A stretch of 64,000 bases of DNA from Candidatus Poribacteria bacterium (GTDB lineage Bacteria > Poribacteria > WGA-4E > WGA-3G). The stretch lies in NCBI GenBank assembly GCA_021295735.1, contig JAGWBU010000021.1, forward strand, positions 24,454 through 88,453. The letters run 5' to 3'. The notes beneath the pieces were generated by a model. That model saw only the letters and a program-made list of their open reading frames with translations, ran no database searches and was not told the DNA's origin. Below are positions 18,829-27,173 of the stretch, piece by piece (the first letter of the stretch is position 1; each line of letters begins with the position of its first letter). Both the position numbers and the translations under genes were made by a program.

Positions 18829-19159
18829 TGATGTGTCTCCTTATATTCCCGCCAATAGGTTTTTGCGATTTCAATATCCCCTTGTTGTGATTTCCTATCC
18901 CCACCACAAAGCAAATAACAATATGAGAAGTAAGCGTGCCAAAATAGATCCGATATCCTGGTCCGTAGTTTATTCTCAGTTCATATAAATCGCTACCCAA
19001 CCTTTTACAATCACCGAAGTTTCCCTCTTGTAGACGTGCAATTCGTCTCTGAATGTTTGCGCGTGTTCTTTTATCTTGGAGTTGTGTCAACCACTGACGG
19101 AACGGGTTACGTCCTTCTGGTGTGATATAGTTCCTGACCTCTCTGGCAATGACTTGCAT
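18825..19159 (-). pseudogene. RelE/HigB-type toxin, frameshifted near its C-terminus
   Basis: The frame from ATG 19159 (MQVIAREVRNYITPEG) carries the toxin core NPFRQWLTQLQDKRTR and GDCKRLGSDLYELRINYGPGY. After SHIVI it leaves the family pattern. One extra base near 18910 (in ATTTGC) would give LLCGGDRKSQQGD and IEIAKTYWREYKETHQ, then TGA overlapping the antitoxin ATG. The present frame instead runs on to 18791. HigB/RelE toxins cleave mRNA on the ribosome. Loss of the conserved C-terminal block probably inactivates this one. An upstream ATG at 19177 is possible. Confidence 0.85.
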
Positions 19160-19215
19160 ATTTTGTAAGTATAACACATCTGCACGGCATTTTCAAATTA
19201 TGCATCTTGAAGGGC

Positions 19216-19295
19216 TGTGTAAAGTTTTTGTAGAAATCCGCCCTACAGTGGAAAACGCCGCGTAATCATTGCAAATTGAACCTATGTAACCAAAT
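19216..19295. repeat. 80-bp dispersed repeat, copy 1
   Basis: The segment from TGTGTAAAGTTTTTGTAG to CCTATGTAACCAAAT is repeated almost base for base at 50553-50631. It contains CCGCCCTACAGTGG and GAAAACGCCGCGTAATC. It has no coding potential. Confidence 0.85.
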
Positions 19296-19297
19296 TC

Positions 19298-19326
19298 TTG
19301 ACTTTTCCACCAATTTGTGATACTAT
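19298..19326 (+). promoter_or_regulatory. Promoter upstream of tRNA-Pro / hom
   Basis: TTGACT (19298-19303) and TACTAT (19321-19326) have 17-bp spacing. A transcript from here would cross a MITE-like element, then the tRNA, and could continue into hom. Confidence 0.4.
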
Positions 19327-19334
19327 TAATTGGG

Positions 19335-19488
19335 TAACTATGGTAGATTTTAGAATTAATTGAATCTGTGGACAAGCGAGGTTAGGAAACCTCGCCTACC
19401 GGTGAATGTCCGAGGCGCAATGAATTGCGCGACTACAAACGGCGTAAATTCTAAGAAGATGTTCACTTGATTTTATAATTCACTATAA
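19335..19488. mobile_element. MITE-like element, family A, diverged left end
   Basis: The right end TTTTATAATTCACTATAA is typical. The left end near 19335 (AACTATGGTAGATTTTAG) is only partly matched. The interior contains GGTTAGGAAACC and the core repeat GCGCAATGAATTGCGC at 19412. The element ends 10 bp before the tRNA gene. Confidence 0.6.
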
Positions 19489-19497
19489 ATTTGAAAA

Positions 19498-19571
19498 CGG
19501 GGCGTGGCGCAGCCCGGAAGCGCGCTTGAATGGGGTTCAAGAGGTCGCTGGTTCGAATCCAGTCGCCCCGA
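19498..19571 (+). tRNA. tRNA-Pro (anticodon GGG)
   Basis: The cloverleaf is complete. Acceptor CGGGGCG pairs with CGCCCCG. The D stem is GCGC/GCGC. The anticodon stem CTTGA/TCAAG encloses the loop ATGGGGT with anticodon GGG at 19531-19533. The T arm GCTGG/CCAGT has the loop TTCGAAT. The discriminator base is A and CCA is not encoded. It reads CCC (and CCU) proline codons. It lies 50 bp upstream of hom. Confidence 0.97.
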
Positions 19572-19621
19572 TTTGCCCATTTGCAGTTAATAAGAATATC
19601 AGAAAAGAGGCAGTTGTAGTC

Positions 19622-20944
19622 GTGGATAAATCGTGTATCAATGTAGGAATTTTAGGATGGGGAACAGTCGGCACTGGTGTTTCCAAGATTCTGATAAATC
19701 AGAATACGCTCATATCCAAAAATAGTGGCATCCAACTATGCGTAAAAAAAGTCGTAAAACGGACACTTCCTGCTTCGCGAGAGGGGATAGAACTTCCCGC
19801 TGACTGTCTAACTTCCGATCCTGCTGAAGTTGTTGACAACCCAGAAATTGATATTGTCGTAGAGCTTATCGGTGGCATTTCCGAAGCACATTCACTCATT
19901 ACTCGTGCGATTCAAAACGGTAAGCACGTTGTGACAGCAAACAAAGCTCTCTTGGCAGAACATGGAGGTGAGTTATTCCAATTAGCGAAGAAACATCAGG
20001 TGAGTCTCAATTTTGAAGCAAGCACAGCGGGCGGCATACCAATTATCAAAACGCTCCAAGAAAGTTTCACGGCTAATCAAATTCAATCTATCTACGGCAT
20101 TGTTAACGGCACTTGCAACTATATGCTGACTGAAATGAATGAACGTGGTGTTGATTTTGCTGATGTGCTTACAGATGCCCAAGAGAAAGGTTTTGCTGAA
20201 GCGGATCCCACACTTGACGTTGAAGGTATTGATGCTGCCCAAAAGTTAACACTTCTCATTGCGCTCGCCTACGGTGTGAATCTCTCAGTTGACCAATTTC
20301 ATGTTGAAGGTATCACAGACATTTCTCAGCAAGAGATTCAATATGCACATGAACTCGGCTATGTAATCAAACTGCTTGCTATTGCGAAATTAACCGATGA
20401 CAATCGTGTGGAAGCGCGCGTACATCCAACACTTCTGCCAGAACGAAGCCTATTAGCAAACGTTGGCGGCGCATTTAATGCTGTCTGTGTTATCGGATCG
20501 GCTGTCGGCCCAACACTTTTTTATGGACAAGGGGCAGGTGAAATGCCTACTGCAAGCGCTGTTGTGGCAGATATTATTGATGCTGCAAAATCTATCCAGT
20601 GGGGTGTGAGTTCACCAATCTCTCAAGCATGGCTTTCGAATTCGGAGACTGAAATTACTGTCTGTTCTATTGACGATATTGAGACACGCTACTACCTCCG
20701 CTTTGTCGTTATTGATCGCCCAGGCGTTTTGGCAAGTATTGGCAACATATTAGGAAACCATAATATCAGTATTGCTTCAGTTATTCAAAAAGAGCCTCAC
20801 GGCACCGATACCGTTTCACTCATGATGCTAACGCATAAGGCACGAGAAAAAAATATGAAAGCCGCGCTTAAGCAGATTTACACACTTGAAGTTGTCAAAG
20901 GCGACGCGAAACTTATTAGAATTGAAGAAGAAGTAGCCTTTTAA
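19622..20944 (+). CDS. hom: Homoserine dehydrogenase
   Basis: This 440-residue enzyme reduces aspartate semialdehyde to homoserine, on the way to threonine, methionine and isoleucine. GTG 19622 is preferred: AGAGG lies upstream, and earlier in-frame codons fall inside or just after the tRNA. The N-terminal NAD(P) site is INVGILGWGTVGTGV. The catalytic domain has TANKALLAEHGGELFQLA, GIVNGTCNYMLTEM and EGIDAAQKLTLL. The C-terminal ACT domain (YLRFVVIDRPGVLASIGNIL) is the usual site of feedback control. It is followed 17 bp later by yceD. Confidence 0.96.
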   Translation: MDKSCINVGILGWGTVGTGVSKILINQNTLISKNSGIQLCVKKVVKRTLPASREGIELPADCLTSDPAEVVDNPEIDIVVELIGGISEAHSLITRAIQNGKHVVTANKALLAEHGGELFQLAKKHQVSLNFEASTAGGIPIIKTLQESFTANQIQSIYGIVNGTCNYMLTEMNERGVDFADVLTDAQEKGFAEADPTLDVEGIDAAQKLTLLIALAYGVNLSVDQFHVEGITDISQQEIQYAHELGYVIKLLAIAKLTDDNRVEARVHPTLLPERSLLANVGGAFNAVCVIGSAVGPTLFYGQGAGEMPTASAVVADIIDAAKSIQWGVSSPISQAWLSNSETEITVCSIDDIETRYYLRFVVIDRPGVLASIGNILGNHNISIASVIQKEPHGTDTVSLMMLTHKAREKNMKAALKQIYTLEVVKGDAKLIRIEEEVAF

Positions 20945-20961
20945 GTCCACCAGACAAAACA

Positions 20962-21579
20962 ATGAAAGACACGTTAGTTTTTGACGCAAGAAACATTCGA
21001 GACGGGGTCTTCAATAATCATGAAGTAGAAATCCTAACCTCGCAGCTTGAATTGGATCTTGATGATGTCCAATTTATCAGTCCAGTGCGGGGCACCGTTC
21101 AACTACTCCGTCACAGCGAGGATAATATTTACGTCAAAGCTGAAGTATTCACGGATATTGAAATGCAATGCGGTAGATGTCTTGAACCTTTTGAGGAAGA
21201 CGTCACAGCAACTTTTGAGCTGCAATTCACGCCAGTTCGCAACCCCGAAGATATAAAATCTGAAGGAGACGGAGAACGCTACTATGATGGTGAAACGTTT
21301 GACATCTCTGAAGATGCCCGACAAGCATTGGTAATCCAGATACCAATTTGGCCTCTCTGCTCACAGACCTGTGAAGGCTTATGCCATGGATGCGGTGTAA
21401 ATCTCAATGAAGAGCATTGTACTTGTCAAAATACAGATAAAATTGAATCTGAAACGCCCAGTGTAAATTCACCTTTTGCAGTGCTCCCACAGTTATTAGA
21501 AACAGCGAAATCGGAGAACAAATCCAAATCAAAAAATCGTAAGGAGATAATTTCTAAAAATGGCACATCCAAAACGTAA
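20962..21579 (+). CDS. yceD: YceD/DUF177 family protein
   Basis: This 205-residue DUF177 protein, of the family linked to 23S rRNA accumulation, is nearly always found next to rpmF. The signature CGRCLEPFEEDV and the C-terminal Cys pairs (PLCSQTCEGLCHGCGVNL, then EEHCTC) suggest metal binding. The C-terminus is a basic, Lys/Ser-rich tail. Its last 20 nt overlap the start of rpmF in another frame, so translation of the two is probably coupled. Confidence 0.93.
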   Translation: MKDTLVFDARNIRDGVFNNHEVEILTSQLELDLDDVQFISPVRGTVQLLRHSEDNIYVKAEVFTDIEMQCGRCLEPFEEDVTATFELQFTPVRNPEDIKSEGDGERYYDGETFDISEDARQALVIQIPIWPLCSQTCEGLCHGCGVNLNEEHCTCQNTDKIESETPSVNSPFAVLPQLLETAKSENKSKSKNRKEIISKNGTSKT

Positions 21580-21748
21580 AACATCAAAATCGAAAAAAAG
21601 AATGCGTAGAAGCCATCATGCACTTCGGAGCCAAGTTGTTACAGGCTGCTTATATTGTGGAGAAATGATGGTTTCACACCGAGTCTGTCCGCATTGTGGG
21701 CACTATAAAGGGAGATCAGTTCTAAAGTCTACAGAAGAACAGTTGTAG
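21560..21748 (+). CDS. rpmF: 50S ribosomal protein L32
   Basis: L32 of 62 residues begins MAHPKRKTSKSKKRMRRSHH. It has a zinc ribbon of the form CLYCGEMM...CPHCGHYKG, the four-cysteine version of the protein. It starts inside yceD, with AAGGAGATAATT just upstream of the ATG. The yceD-rpmF-fab order is common, though plsX, often between rpmF and fabH, is absent. Confidence 0.97.
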   Translation: MAHPKRKTSKSKKRMRRSHHALRSQVVTGCLYCGEMMVSHRVCPHCGHYKGRSVLKSTEEQL

Positions 21749-21833
21749 GTAAGACACCAGCGTCTCAATTCTCGCCGATTAAGCCTTCACACTGTGTTGA
21801 TTCTTCTAAATCGGCTAAAAAGGATTTTTTAGC

Positions 21834-22823
21834 ATGGATCGATATACAGCAATCATAGGGACGGGTTCTTATCTACCTGAAACCGTTTTAACCAATTCTG
21901 ATCTTGAAAAGATGGTAGATACCAGCGACGAATGGATTCTTCAACGCACAGGTATTGCTGAGCGACGAATCGCCGAAGACGACATCGCCACTTCGGATCT
22001 CAGTGTGCAAGCGGCACGATTAGCTATAAAAAAAGCACAAATTGACCCACTCGAAATTGAAATGATCCTCGTTGCTACCGTTACACCCGACACATTTTTT
22101 CCATCAACTGCTTGTTATGTGCAGAAAGGGATCGGTGCTAAAAACGCGGCAGCAATGGATATATCCGCTGCATGTGCAGGATTCTTATATGGGCTTGATT
22201 TAGCAAATGGCTTGATTGTATCTGGACAGTATGATACTATACTTGTAGTCGGAGGCGAAGTTTTTAACAATATCGTTGATTGGAACGATAGAAACACATG
22301 CGTCCTCTTTGGAGATGGGGCAGGCGCTGCCGTTGTCCAAGCAACTGAAGAATCGAAAGGAATTCTCGCCTCTTACATCGGATCTGATGGGGATTATGCT
22401 GACATTGATCTACTCGGTATACCCGCTGGTGGGTCCAGAATGCCGGTAACATCAGAGGCAATTGATCAAAAACTGGATAAAATTCAGATGAATGGGCGCG
22501 AAGTTTTCAAACTTGGGGTTCGTCTCATGCCAGAAGCAGCACAACGCGCCCTAAGCAAAGCAAACCTCAGTGTTGAAGATATTGATTTGTTAATACCGCA
22601 TCAAGCAAACTTGCGTATTATTGAAGCGGTCGGCGATAGGCTCGGTGTGCCACGAGAAAAGGTATATATAAACGTTGACAAATACGGCAATACCTCAGCA
22701 GCAACGGTAATCATCGCATTAGACGAAGCAATCCAGGATGGACGCGCAAAACCGGGGGACCTGATATTGCTCGTAACTTTTGGTGCCGGCCTGACATGGG
22801 GAAGTACGCTTTTAAGATTGTAA
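21834..22823 (+). CDS. fabH: 3-oxoacyl-ACP synthase III (KAS III)
   Basis: This 329-residue condensing enzyme starts fatty-acid synthesis by joining acetyl-CoA to malonyl-ACP. The triad is Cys114 (ISAACAGFLYGL), His256 (LIPHQANLRI) and Asn286 (KYGNTSAATV). The opening YTAIIGTGSYLPETVLTN and closing LLVTFGAGLTWGS are typical. It is the first gene of the fab cluster after rpmF. A MITE lies between it and fabD. Confidence 0.97.
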   Translation: MDRYTAIIGTGSYLPETVLTNSDLEKMVDTSDEWILQRTGIAERRIAEDDIATSDLSVQAARLAIKKAQIDPLEIEMILVATVTPDTFFPSTACYVQKGIGAKNAAAMDISAACAGFLYGLDLANGLIVSGQYDTILVVGGEVFNNIVDWNDRNTCVLFGDGAGAAVVQATEESKGILASYIGSDGDYADIDLLGIPAGGSRMPVTSEAIDQKLDKIQMNGREVFKLGVRLMPEAAQRALSKANLSVEDIDLLIPHQANLRIIEAVGDRLGVPREKVYINVDKYGNTSAATVIIALDEAIQDGRAKPGDLILLVTFGAGLTWGSTLLRL

Positions 22824-22863
22824 ACTGCACTAATTGTTGTTACGTGCCAGATTTAGGTTTCAT

Positions 22864-23032
22864 TTATAGTAAAATCTAAAACATGTGAACACTCCCTGGT
22901 AGATGCGGTTTCCCGCCAAATACCACACGCGTATTTGGCGTTGATTCACTATATCTATGAGACTAAACAAACACCGGTTCGGTTGGGAAACTGAACCTAC
23001 CACAGTGTCCAAATAATTATTGGTTCCTATAA
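22864..23032. mobile_element. MITE-like element, family A, between fabH and fabD
   Basis: This 169-bp element has TTATAGTAAAATCTAAAAC at the left and GTCCAAATAATTATTGG...CCTATAA at the right; the ends are inverted-repeat counterparts. Its interior differs from the 2978 and 5204 copies and holds GCGGTTTCCCGCC and ACGCGTATTTGGCGTTGATT. It ends 14 bp before the fabD ATG, so it replaced that gene's leader. Confidence 0.78.
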
Positions 23033-23046
23033 GCGCCACAGACAAA

Positions 23047-23985
23047 ATGACGCAAATCGCCTTTATTTTTCCAGGACAGGGTTCACAGAAAGTTGGTATG
23101 GGATCGGAATTGGCACAGACTCACGCAATTGCCAAAACCGTTTTTGATGAAGCAGATAATTTCTTAGAAAGGTCATTAAGCCAACTCTGTTTTGAGGGAC
23201 CAGCAGCAGAATTAAAACAGACAGAAAACACACAACTCGCTATTTTAACGTGCAGCGTCGCTACGTTGCAAATTCTCACACAATTGGGGGTTGTACCGAA
23301 GATTGTAGCAGGCCATAGTTTGGGGGAGTATTCCGCGCTTGTAGCGTCTGGCGTTCTTGAATTTGTGGACGCGTTACAATTGGTCAGTGCCCGCGCACAG
23401 TTTATGGCAGAAGCGGGTAAAAAACAGAACGGCACAATGGCAGCAATCCTTGGCATGGAGGCAGCGCAGCTTGAACACTTCTGTGAGAGGGTTGATGGTG
23501 TGGTGAAGATCGCCAATTACAACTGTCCAGGACAATTGGTAATTTCAGGGGAGGTTGATGCGGTTAATCAGGTTGTCGCTCTTGCATCTGATGTAATTGG
23601 AGCGAGAAGATGTCGTCCCTTGCCTGTCAGTGGTGCTTTTCATTCGCCACTGATGGAATCAGCGCAACAAAAGTTTCAAGATGTGCTTGACTCGGTAAAG
23701 CTAAATCCACCGCAAATTGATATAGCGATGAACGTAACAGGCGAGTTTGCAACAAATACGGATGACATCAAACACTTACTCTTTCAACAGATAACACAAC
23801 CTGTCCAATGGGAAAAGACACTGCACACTATTGAGGAAACCGGAATCACAGATTTTATAGAGGTTGGACCAGGACAAGTTTTATCTGGTTTAGTGAAACG
23901 GACACTGCCCGAAAGTACTGCCTTGAACGTTGAAGATGTTGAGGCACTTTCACTCGTGACAGATGAATATGGAAGTGGTGAATAA
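23047..23985 (+). CDS. fabD: Malonyl-CoA:ACP transacylase
   Basis: This 312-residue enzyme loads malonate onto ACP. Start ATG 23047 gives MTQIAFIFPGQGSQ; an upstream TTG at 23020 lies inside the MITE. The nucleophile is Ser91 in GHSLGEYSAL. The His partner is in SGAFHSPLM, and the N-terminal PGQGSQ forms the oxyanion region. No clear Shine-Dalgarno precedes the ATG, probably because the element inserted there. It abuts fabG with no gap. Confidence 0.96.
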   Translation: MTQIAFIFPGQGSQKVGMGSELAQTHAIAKTVFDEADNFLERSLSQLCFEGPAAELKQTENTQLAILTCSVATLQILTQLGVVPKIVAGHSLGEYSALVASGVLEFVDALQLVSARAQFMAEAGKKQNGTMAAILGMEAAQLEHFCERVDGVVKIANYNCPGQLVISGEVDAVNQVVALASDVIGARRCRPLPVSGAFHSPLMESAQQKFQDVLDSVKLNPPQIDIAMNVTGEFATNTDDIKHLLFQQITQPVQWEKTLHTIEETGITDFIEVGPGQVLSGLVKRTLPESTALNVEDVEALSLVTDEYGSGE

Positions 23986-24750
23986 ATGGAACAGCGTGTT
24001 TTTATAGAGGATATGCTGAATGGAAAAACCGCAATCGTAACAGGTGCGTCGCGTGGTATTGGTGCAGCAATCGCCCACAGACTATGTGAAGTCGGTGCAA
24101 ACGTCGTTATCTGCTCGCGTTCTATTGAAAGTGTCTCCCAAACCGCCACTGCGTTGAAAGACAAAGGCTACACCACGCACGCAATGGCAGCCGACATTTC
24201 CAAAAAAGAAGATGTTGAAACGCTTGTTGAAGAAACACTCGAACAGTTTTCGCAGATTGATATCCTCGTGAACAACGCTGGAATTACACGGGATATGTTG
24301 CTGATGCGTCTCAAAGATGAAGACTGGGATGCTGTTTTACAGACAAATCTAACCGGAACGATGTATTGCACCCGCGCTGTTCTTCGTCCTATGATACGCC
24401 AAAAAAGTGGGCGTATCATCAATATCTCGTCAGTTATCGGATTGATGGGAAATGCAGGACAAGCGAGTTACGCTGCAGCAAAAGCTGGCATCATAGGTTT
24501 AACAAAAACGACTGCAAAAGAAGTTGGTACACGGGGCATAACTGTAAATGCTATCGCCCCTGGATTTATTACAACCGACATGACAGCGCAAATACCTGAA
24601 GAATTTCAGAAAAAACTGCTTGAACTTATTCCATTACAGAACTTTGGCACGCCAGAAGATGTCGCAGACGCTGTCTGCTTTTTGGCATCCGATGCCGCCT
24701 GTTATATCACCGGACAAACCTTTCAGGTTGACGGTGGCATGGTGATGTAG
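23986..24750 (+). CDS. fabG: 3-oxoacyl-ACP reductase
   Basis: This short-chain dehydrogenase of 254 residues reduces 3-oxoacyl-ACP with NADPH. The cofactor motif is GASRGIGAA, the structural motif is NNAGIT, and the catalytic Ser-Tyr-Lys lie in ISSVIGLMGNAGQASYAAAK. The start at 23986 directly follows the fabD stop. A second ATG at 24013 (MLNGKTAIVTG) is the more usual family start, but its AGAGG is too close, so the longer form is kept with less certainty. Confidence 0.96.
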   Translation: MEQRVFIEDMLNGKTAIVTGASRGIGAAIAHRLCEVGANVVICSRSIESVSQTATALKDKGYTTHAMAADISKKEDVETLVEETLEQFSQIDILVNNAGITRDMLLMRLKDEDWDAVLQTNLTGTMYCTRAVLRPMIRQKSGRIINISSVIGLMGNAGQASYAAAKAGIIGLTKTTAKEVGTRGITVNAIAPGFITTDMTAQIPEEFQKKLLELIPLQNFGTPEDVADAVCFLASDAACYITGQTFQVDGGMVM

Positions 24751-24942
24751 CTTATATCTCTAAATTCTGTCAATAGGCAGCAAAATTTGTATTCTTAATA
24801 GTTGGCTTACCGTAGGGGCAGTTACTAAAAATATGGGACTCTCCCTGCAATTAACCTTGATTTTTAAATTAGGAGCGGACCCGGCAATCATTCAATTGTC
24901 GTTGATTTATCCGCCCGTTTGATAGGAGATTAAAATAAAGAA

Positions 24943-25176
24943 ATGGCTACGAACGAAAAACGACTTATTGAAATTATTGCCCACCAACTCGGTATTGACG
25001 CAGATAACGTAACACCTGATGCTTCATTCATGGAAGACTTGGGAGCGGACTCGCTTGATCAAGTTGAATTAGTCATGGCACTTGAAGAGGAATTTGACCT
25101 TGAAATCCCTGACAGTGATGCTGAAAAGATACAAACTGTTCAAGATGCCCTTGATTACCTTGATGAGCATGTATAA
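24943..25176 (+). CDS. acpP: Acyl carrier protein
   Basis: This acidic 77-residue protein carries Ser37 in the [12 protein letters not shown] motif, the site of the phosphopantetheine arm. It shuttles acyl chains among the Fab enzymes. ATG 24943 follows TAGGAG at a slightly long spacing. The 190 bp before it contain no gene. fabF follows 83 bp later. Confidence 0.97.
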   Translation: MATNEKRLIEIIAHQLGIDADNVTPDASFMEDLGADSLDQVELVMALEEEFDLEIPDSDAEKIQTVQDALDYLDEHV

Positions 25177-25259
25177 ATTCACATAATTTGACACATCTCT
25201 TGAGGGCGTGTAGCCGAAAACTGCTGTCCTCTTGACTACTTAAGAAAAGGATCGGTCTC

Positions 25260-26498
25260 GTGGAGCGTGTAGTTATTACAGGAATCGGAGTTGTCAATGC
25301 GATTGGCAATACGAAAGAAGAATATTGGGATGCGCTTGCTGTCGGTAAAAACGGAATCGGACCTTTAACCTTTTTTGATGCAAGCGAATATCGGACTCAG
25401 ATCGCCGCTGAAGTAAAAAACTTTGAAGCGGAAAAGTATCTGGATAAGAAAGCTGTCACCCGTTTTCCGCTTTTCATTCAGTACGCACTTGCTGCTTCAA
25501 TGATGGCGCATGAGAATTCGGGTATAGACTTGTCTGAAGTTGATCCCTATCGCGCAGGAGTCCAAATCGGTTCTGGTGTCGGTGGCATCGGTGTGCTTGA
25601 AGAAAACGCAGCAGTACTTATTGATAAAGGTCCTAAACGCGTCAGTCCATTTCTTGTGCCATTTATGATCATTAACATGGCATCGGGACAAGTGTCTATC
25701 CATTTTGACCTCAGAGGGCCCAGTTCTGCGTCTGTCACTGCTTGTGCAACTTCTAACCATTCCATGGGTGAATCATTTCGCTTGATTCAACACGGATATG
25801 CGGATGTGATGTTTACAGGTGGTGCTGAATCAGCGATTACACCATTGGCTGTTGCGGGCTTCTGTTCAATGCGTGCAATGTCCGAACGTAACCATGAACC
25901 TGAACATGCTTCTCGTCCATTTGACAAAAAACGCGATGGGTTTGTTATGGGTGAAGGCGCGGGGGTTCTTATCCTTGAATCACTATCACATGCCCAAAAA
26001 CGTGGTGCCTATATCTACGCTGAGGTAGTCGGTTTCGGAATGACTTCGGATGCGCACGATATGGTGAGTCCACCCAAAAGCGGTGAAGGTGCAGCTAAAG
26101 CGATGGAATTTGCGCTTAGTGATGCAAAACTGCCGATAGACGCCGTTGACTATATCAATGTACACGGCACCTCTACGCCAATTGGCGATGTTGCCGAAAC
26201 TAACGCTATTAAATCCCTCTTTGGTGAACGCGCCTACAAAATTCCGATTAGTTCTACTAAATCTATGGTTGGACATCTGCTCGGAGCAGCGGGTGCGGTG
26301 GAACTTATAGCCTGCATAGGTGGTATGGAAAAAGGCTTTCTACCACCGACTATTAACTACGAAGTGCCGGATGAAGAGTGTGATTTAGATTACATTCCGA
26401 ACGAGAGTCGTGATGCCAAGATTGAAGTAGTGCTCTCCAACGCCTTCGGTTTCGGCGGACACAACACCTCTATCGCTATCCGCAAATTCTCCGGTTAG
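25260..26498 (+). CDS. fabF: 3-oxoacyl-ACP synthase II (KAS II)
   Basis: This 412-residue chain-elongating condensing enzyme starts at GTG 25260 after AAAGGA. The catalytic Cys162 lies in [11 protein letters not shown]. The two His residues are in [11 protein letters not shown] and [13 protein letters not shown]. The C-terminal NAFGFGGHN loop is the KAS II gate. It is the last fab gene of the cluster and is followed 2 bp later by folK. Confidence 0.97.
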   Translation: MERVVITGIGVVNAIGNTKEEYWDALAVGKNGIGPLTFFDASEYRTQIAAEVKNFEAEKYLDKKAVTRFPLFIQYALAASMMAHENSGIDLSEVDPYRAGVQIGSGVGGIGVLEENAAVLIDKGPKRVSPFLVPFMIINMASGQVSIHFDLRGPSSASVTACATSNHSMGESFRLIQHGYADVMFTGGAESAITPLAVAGFCSMRAMSERNHEPEHASRPFDKKRDGFVMGEGAGVLILESLSHAQKRGAYIYAEVVGFGMTSDAHDMVSPPKSGEGAAKAMEFALSDAKLPIDAVDYINVHGTSTPIGDVAETNAIKSLFGERAYKIPISSTKSMVGHLLGAAGAVELIACIGGMEKGFLPPTINYEVPDEECDLDYIPNESRDAKIEVVLSNAFGFGGHNTSIAIRKFSG

Positions 26499-26500
26499 CC

Positions 26501-27049
26501 GTGTCTCTGTCCACTTCTTACCATTCAAATTCTGTGCATTCAGCATATATTGGCTTCGGAAGCAACATCAACGATAGACTTTCGTATATTGAGGACGCTA
26601 TCCACGCCTTATCGCAAGCGAAGGGAATCACCTTACAAAAGATTTCCTCGCTCTACAAAACCGCCCCGGTCGGATACGAAACGCAGGCAGATTTTCTAAA
26701 TGGTGTTGTTGCAATCAAAACCAGCCTTTCCCCTCACACCTTGCTGCACACCTTAAAACAGATCGAAACCGACGTTGGTAGGCAACACCGCGCCCGCTGG
26801 GGGCCGAGAGAGATTGACATGGATATTTTAATCTATGGAGATATCTGCCTGCAATCCCTCTATCTTATTATCCCGCACCCAGAGATGCATCTCCGCCGCT
26901 TTGTGCTTGTCCCGTTAGCTGAAATCGCTCCAGATGTTGTCCATCCTGTTTTCAATGAAACTATCCAAACTTTACTTGAGCGTCTTGAGGATGATAAGTC
27001 CGTTGTGAAAAATAAAGATTATGATTTTTCATCCTACCCACCATCTTAA
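26501..27049 (+). CDS. folK: 2-amino-4-hydroxy-6-hydroxymethyldihydropteridine pyrophosphokinase (HPPK)
   Basis: This 182-residue folate-pathway kinase transfers pyrophosphate from ATP to hydroxymethyl-dihydropterin. Family blocks are [36 protein letters not shown], and the catalytic [15 protein letters not shown]. The C-terminal [20 protein letters not shown] is also typical. It starts with GTG 2 bp after fabF and has a short N-terminal extension (about 12 residues) and a short C-terminal tail compared with the usual 160 residues. Confidence 0.95.
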   Translation: MSLSTSYHSNSVHSAYIGFGSNINDRLSYIEDAIHALSQAKGITLQKISSLYKTAPVGYETQADFLNGVVAIKTSLSPHTLLHTLKQIETDVGRQHRARWGPREIDMDILIYGDICLQSLYLIIPHPEMHLRRFVLVPLAEIAPDVVHPVFNETIQTLLERLEDDKSVVKNKDYDFSSYPPS

Positions 27050-27173
27050 TCAAATTTTATCGCACAATCTGTCAGTTTGTGCTACCTGTCCCTGTCAAAC
27101 ACTCTTCTTTTCTTATAGACTTCCATACTGCAATCTGATATAATTCCTTCAACGACTTAAGGAGAGTAGAGAG

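Noticed and set aside
23020..23046. Longer fabD start at TTG 23020
   Set aside because: It falls inside the MITE and would add residues not found in the family.
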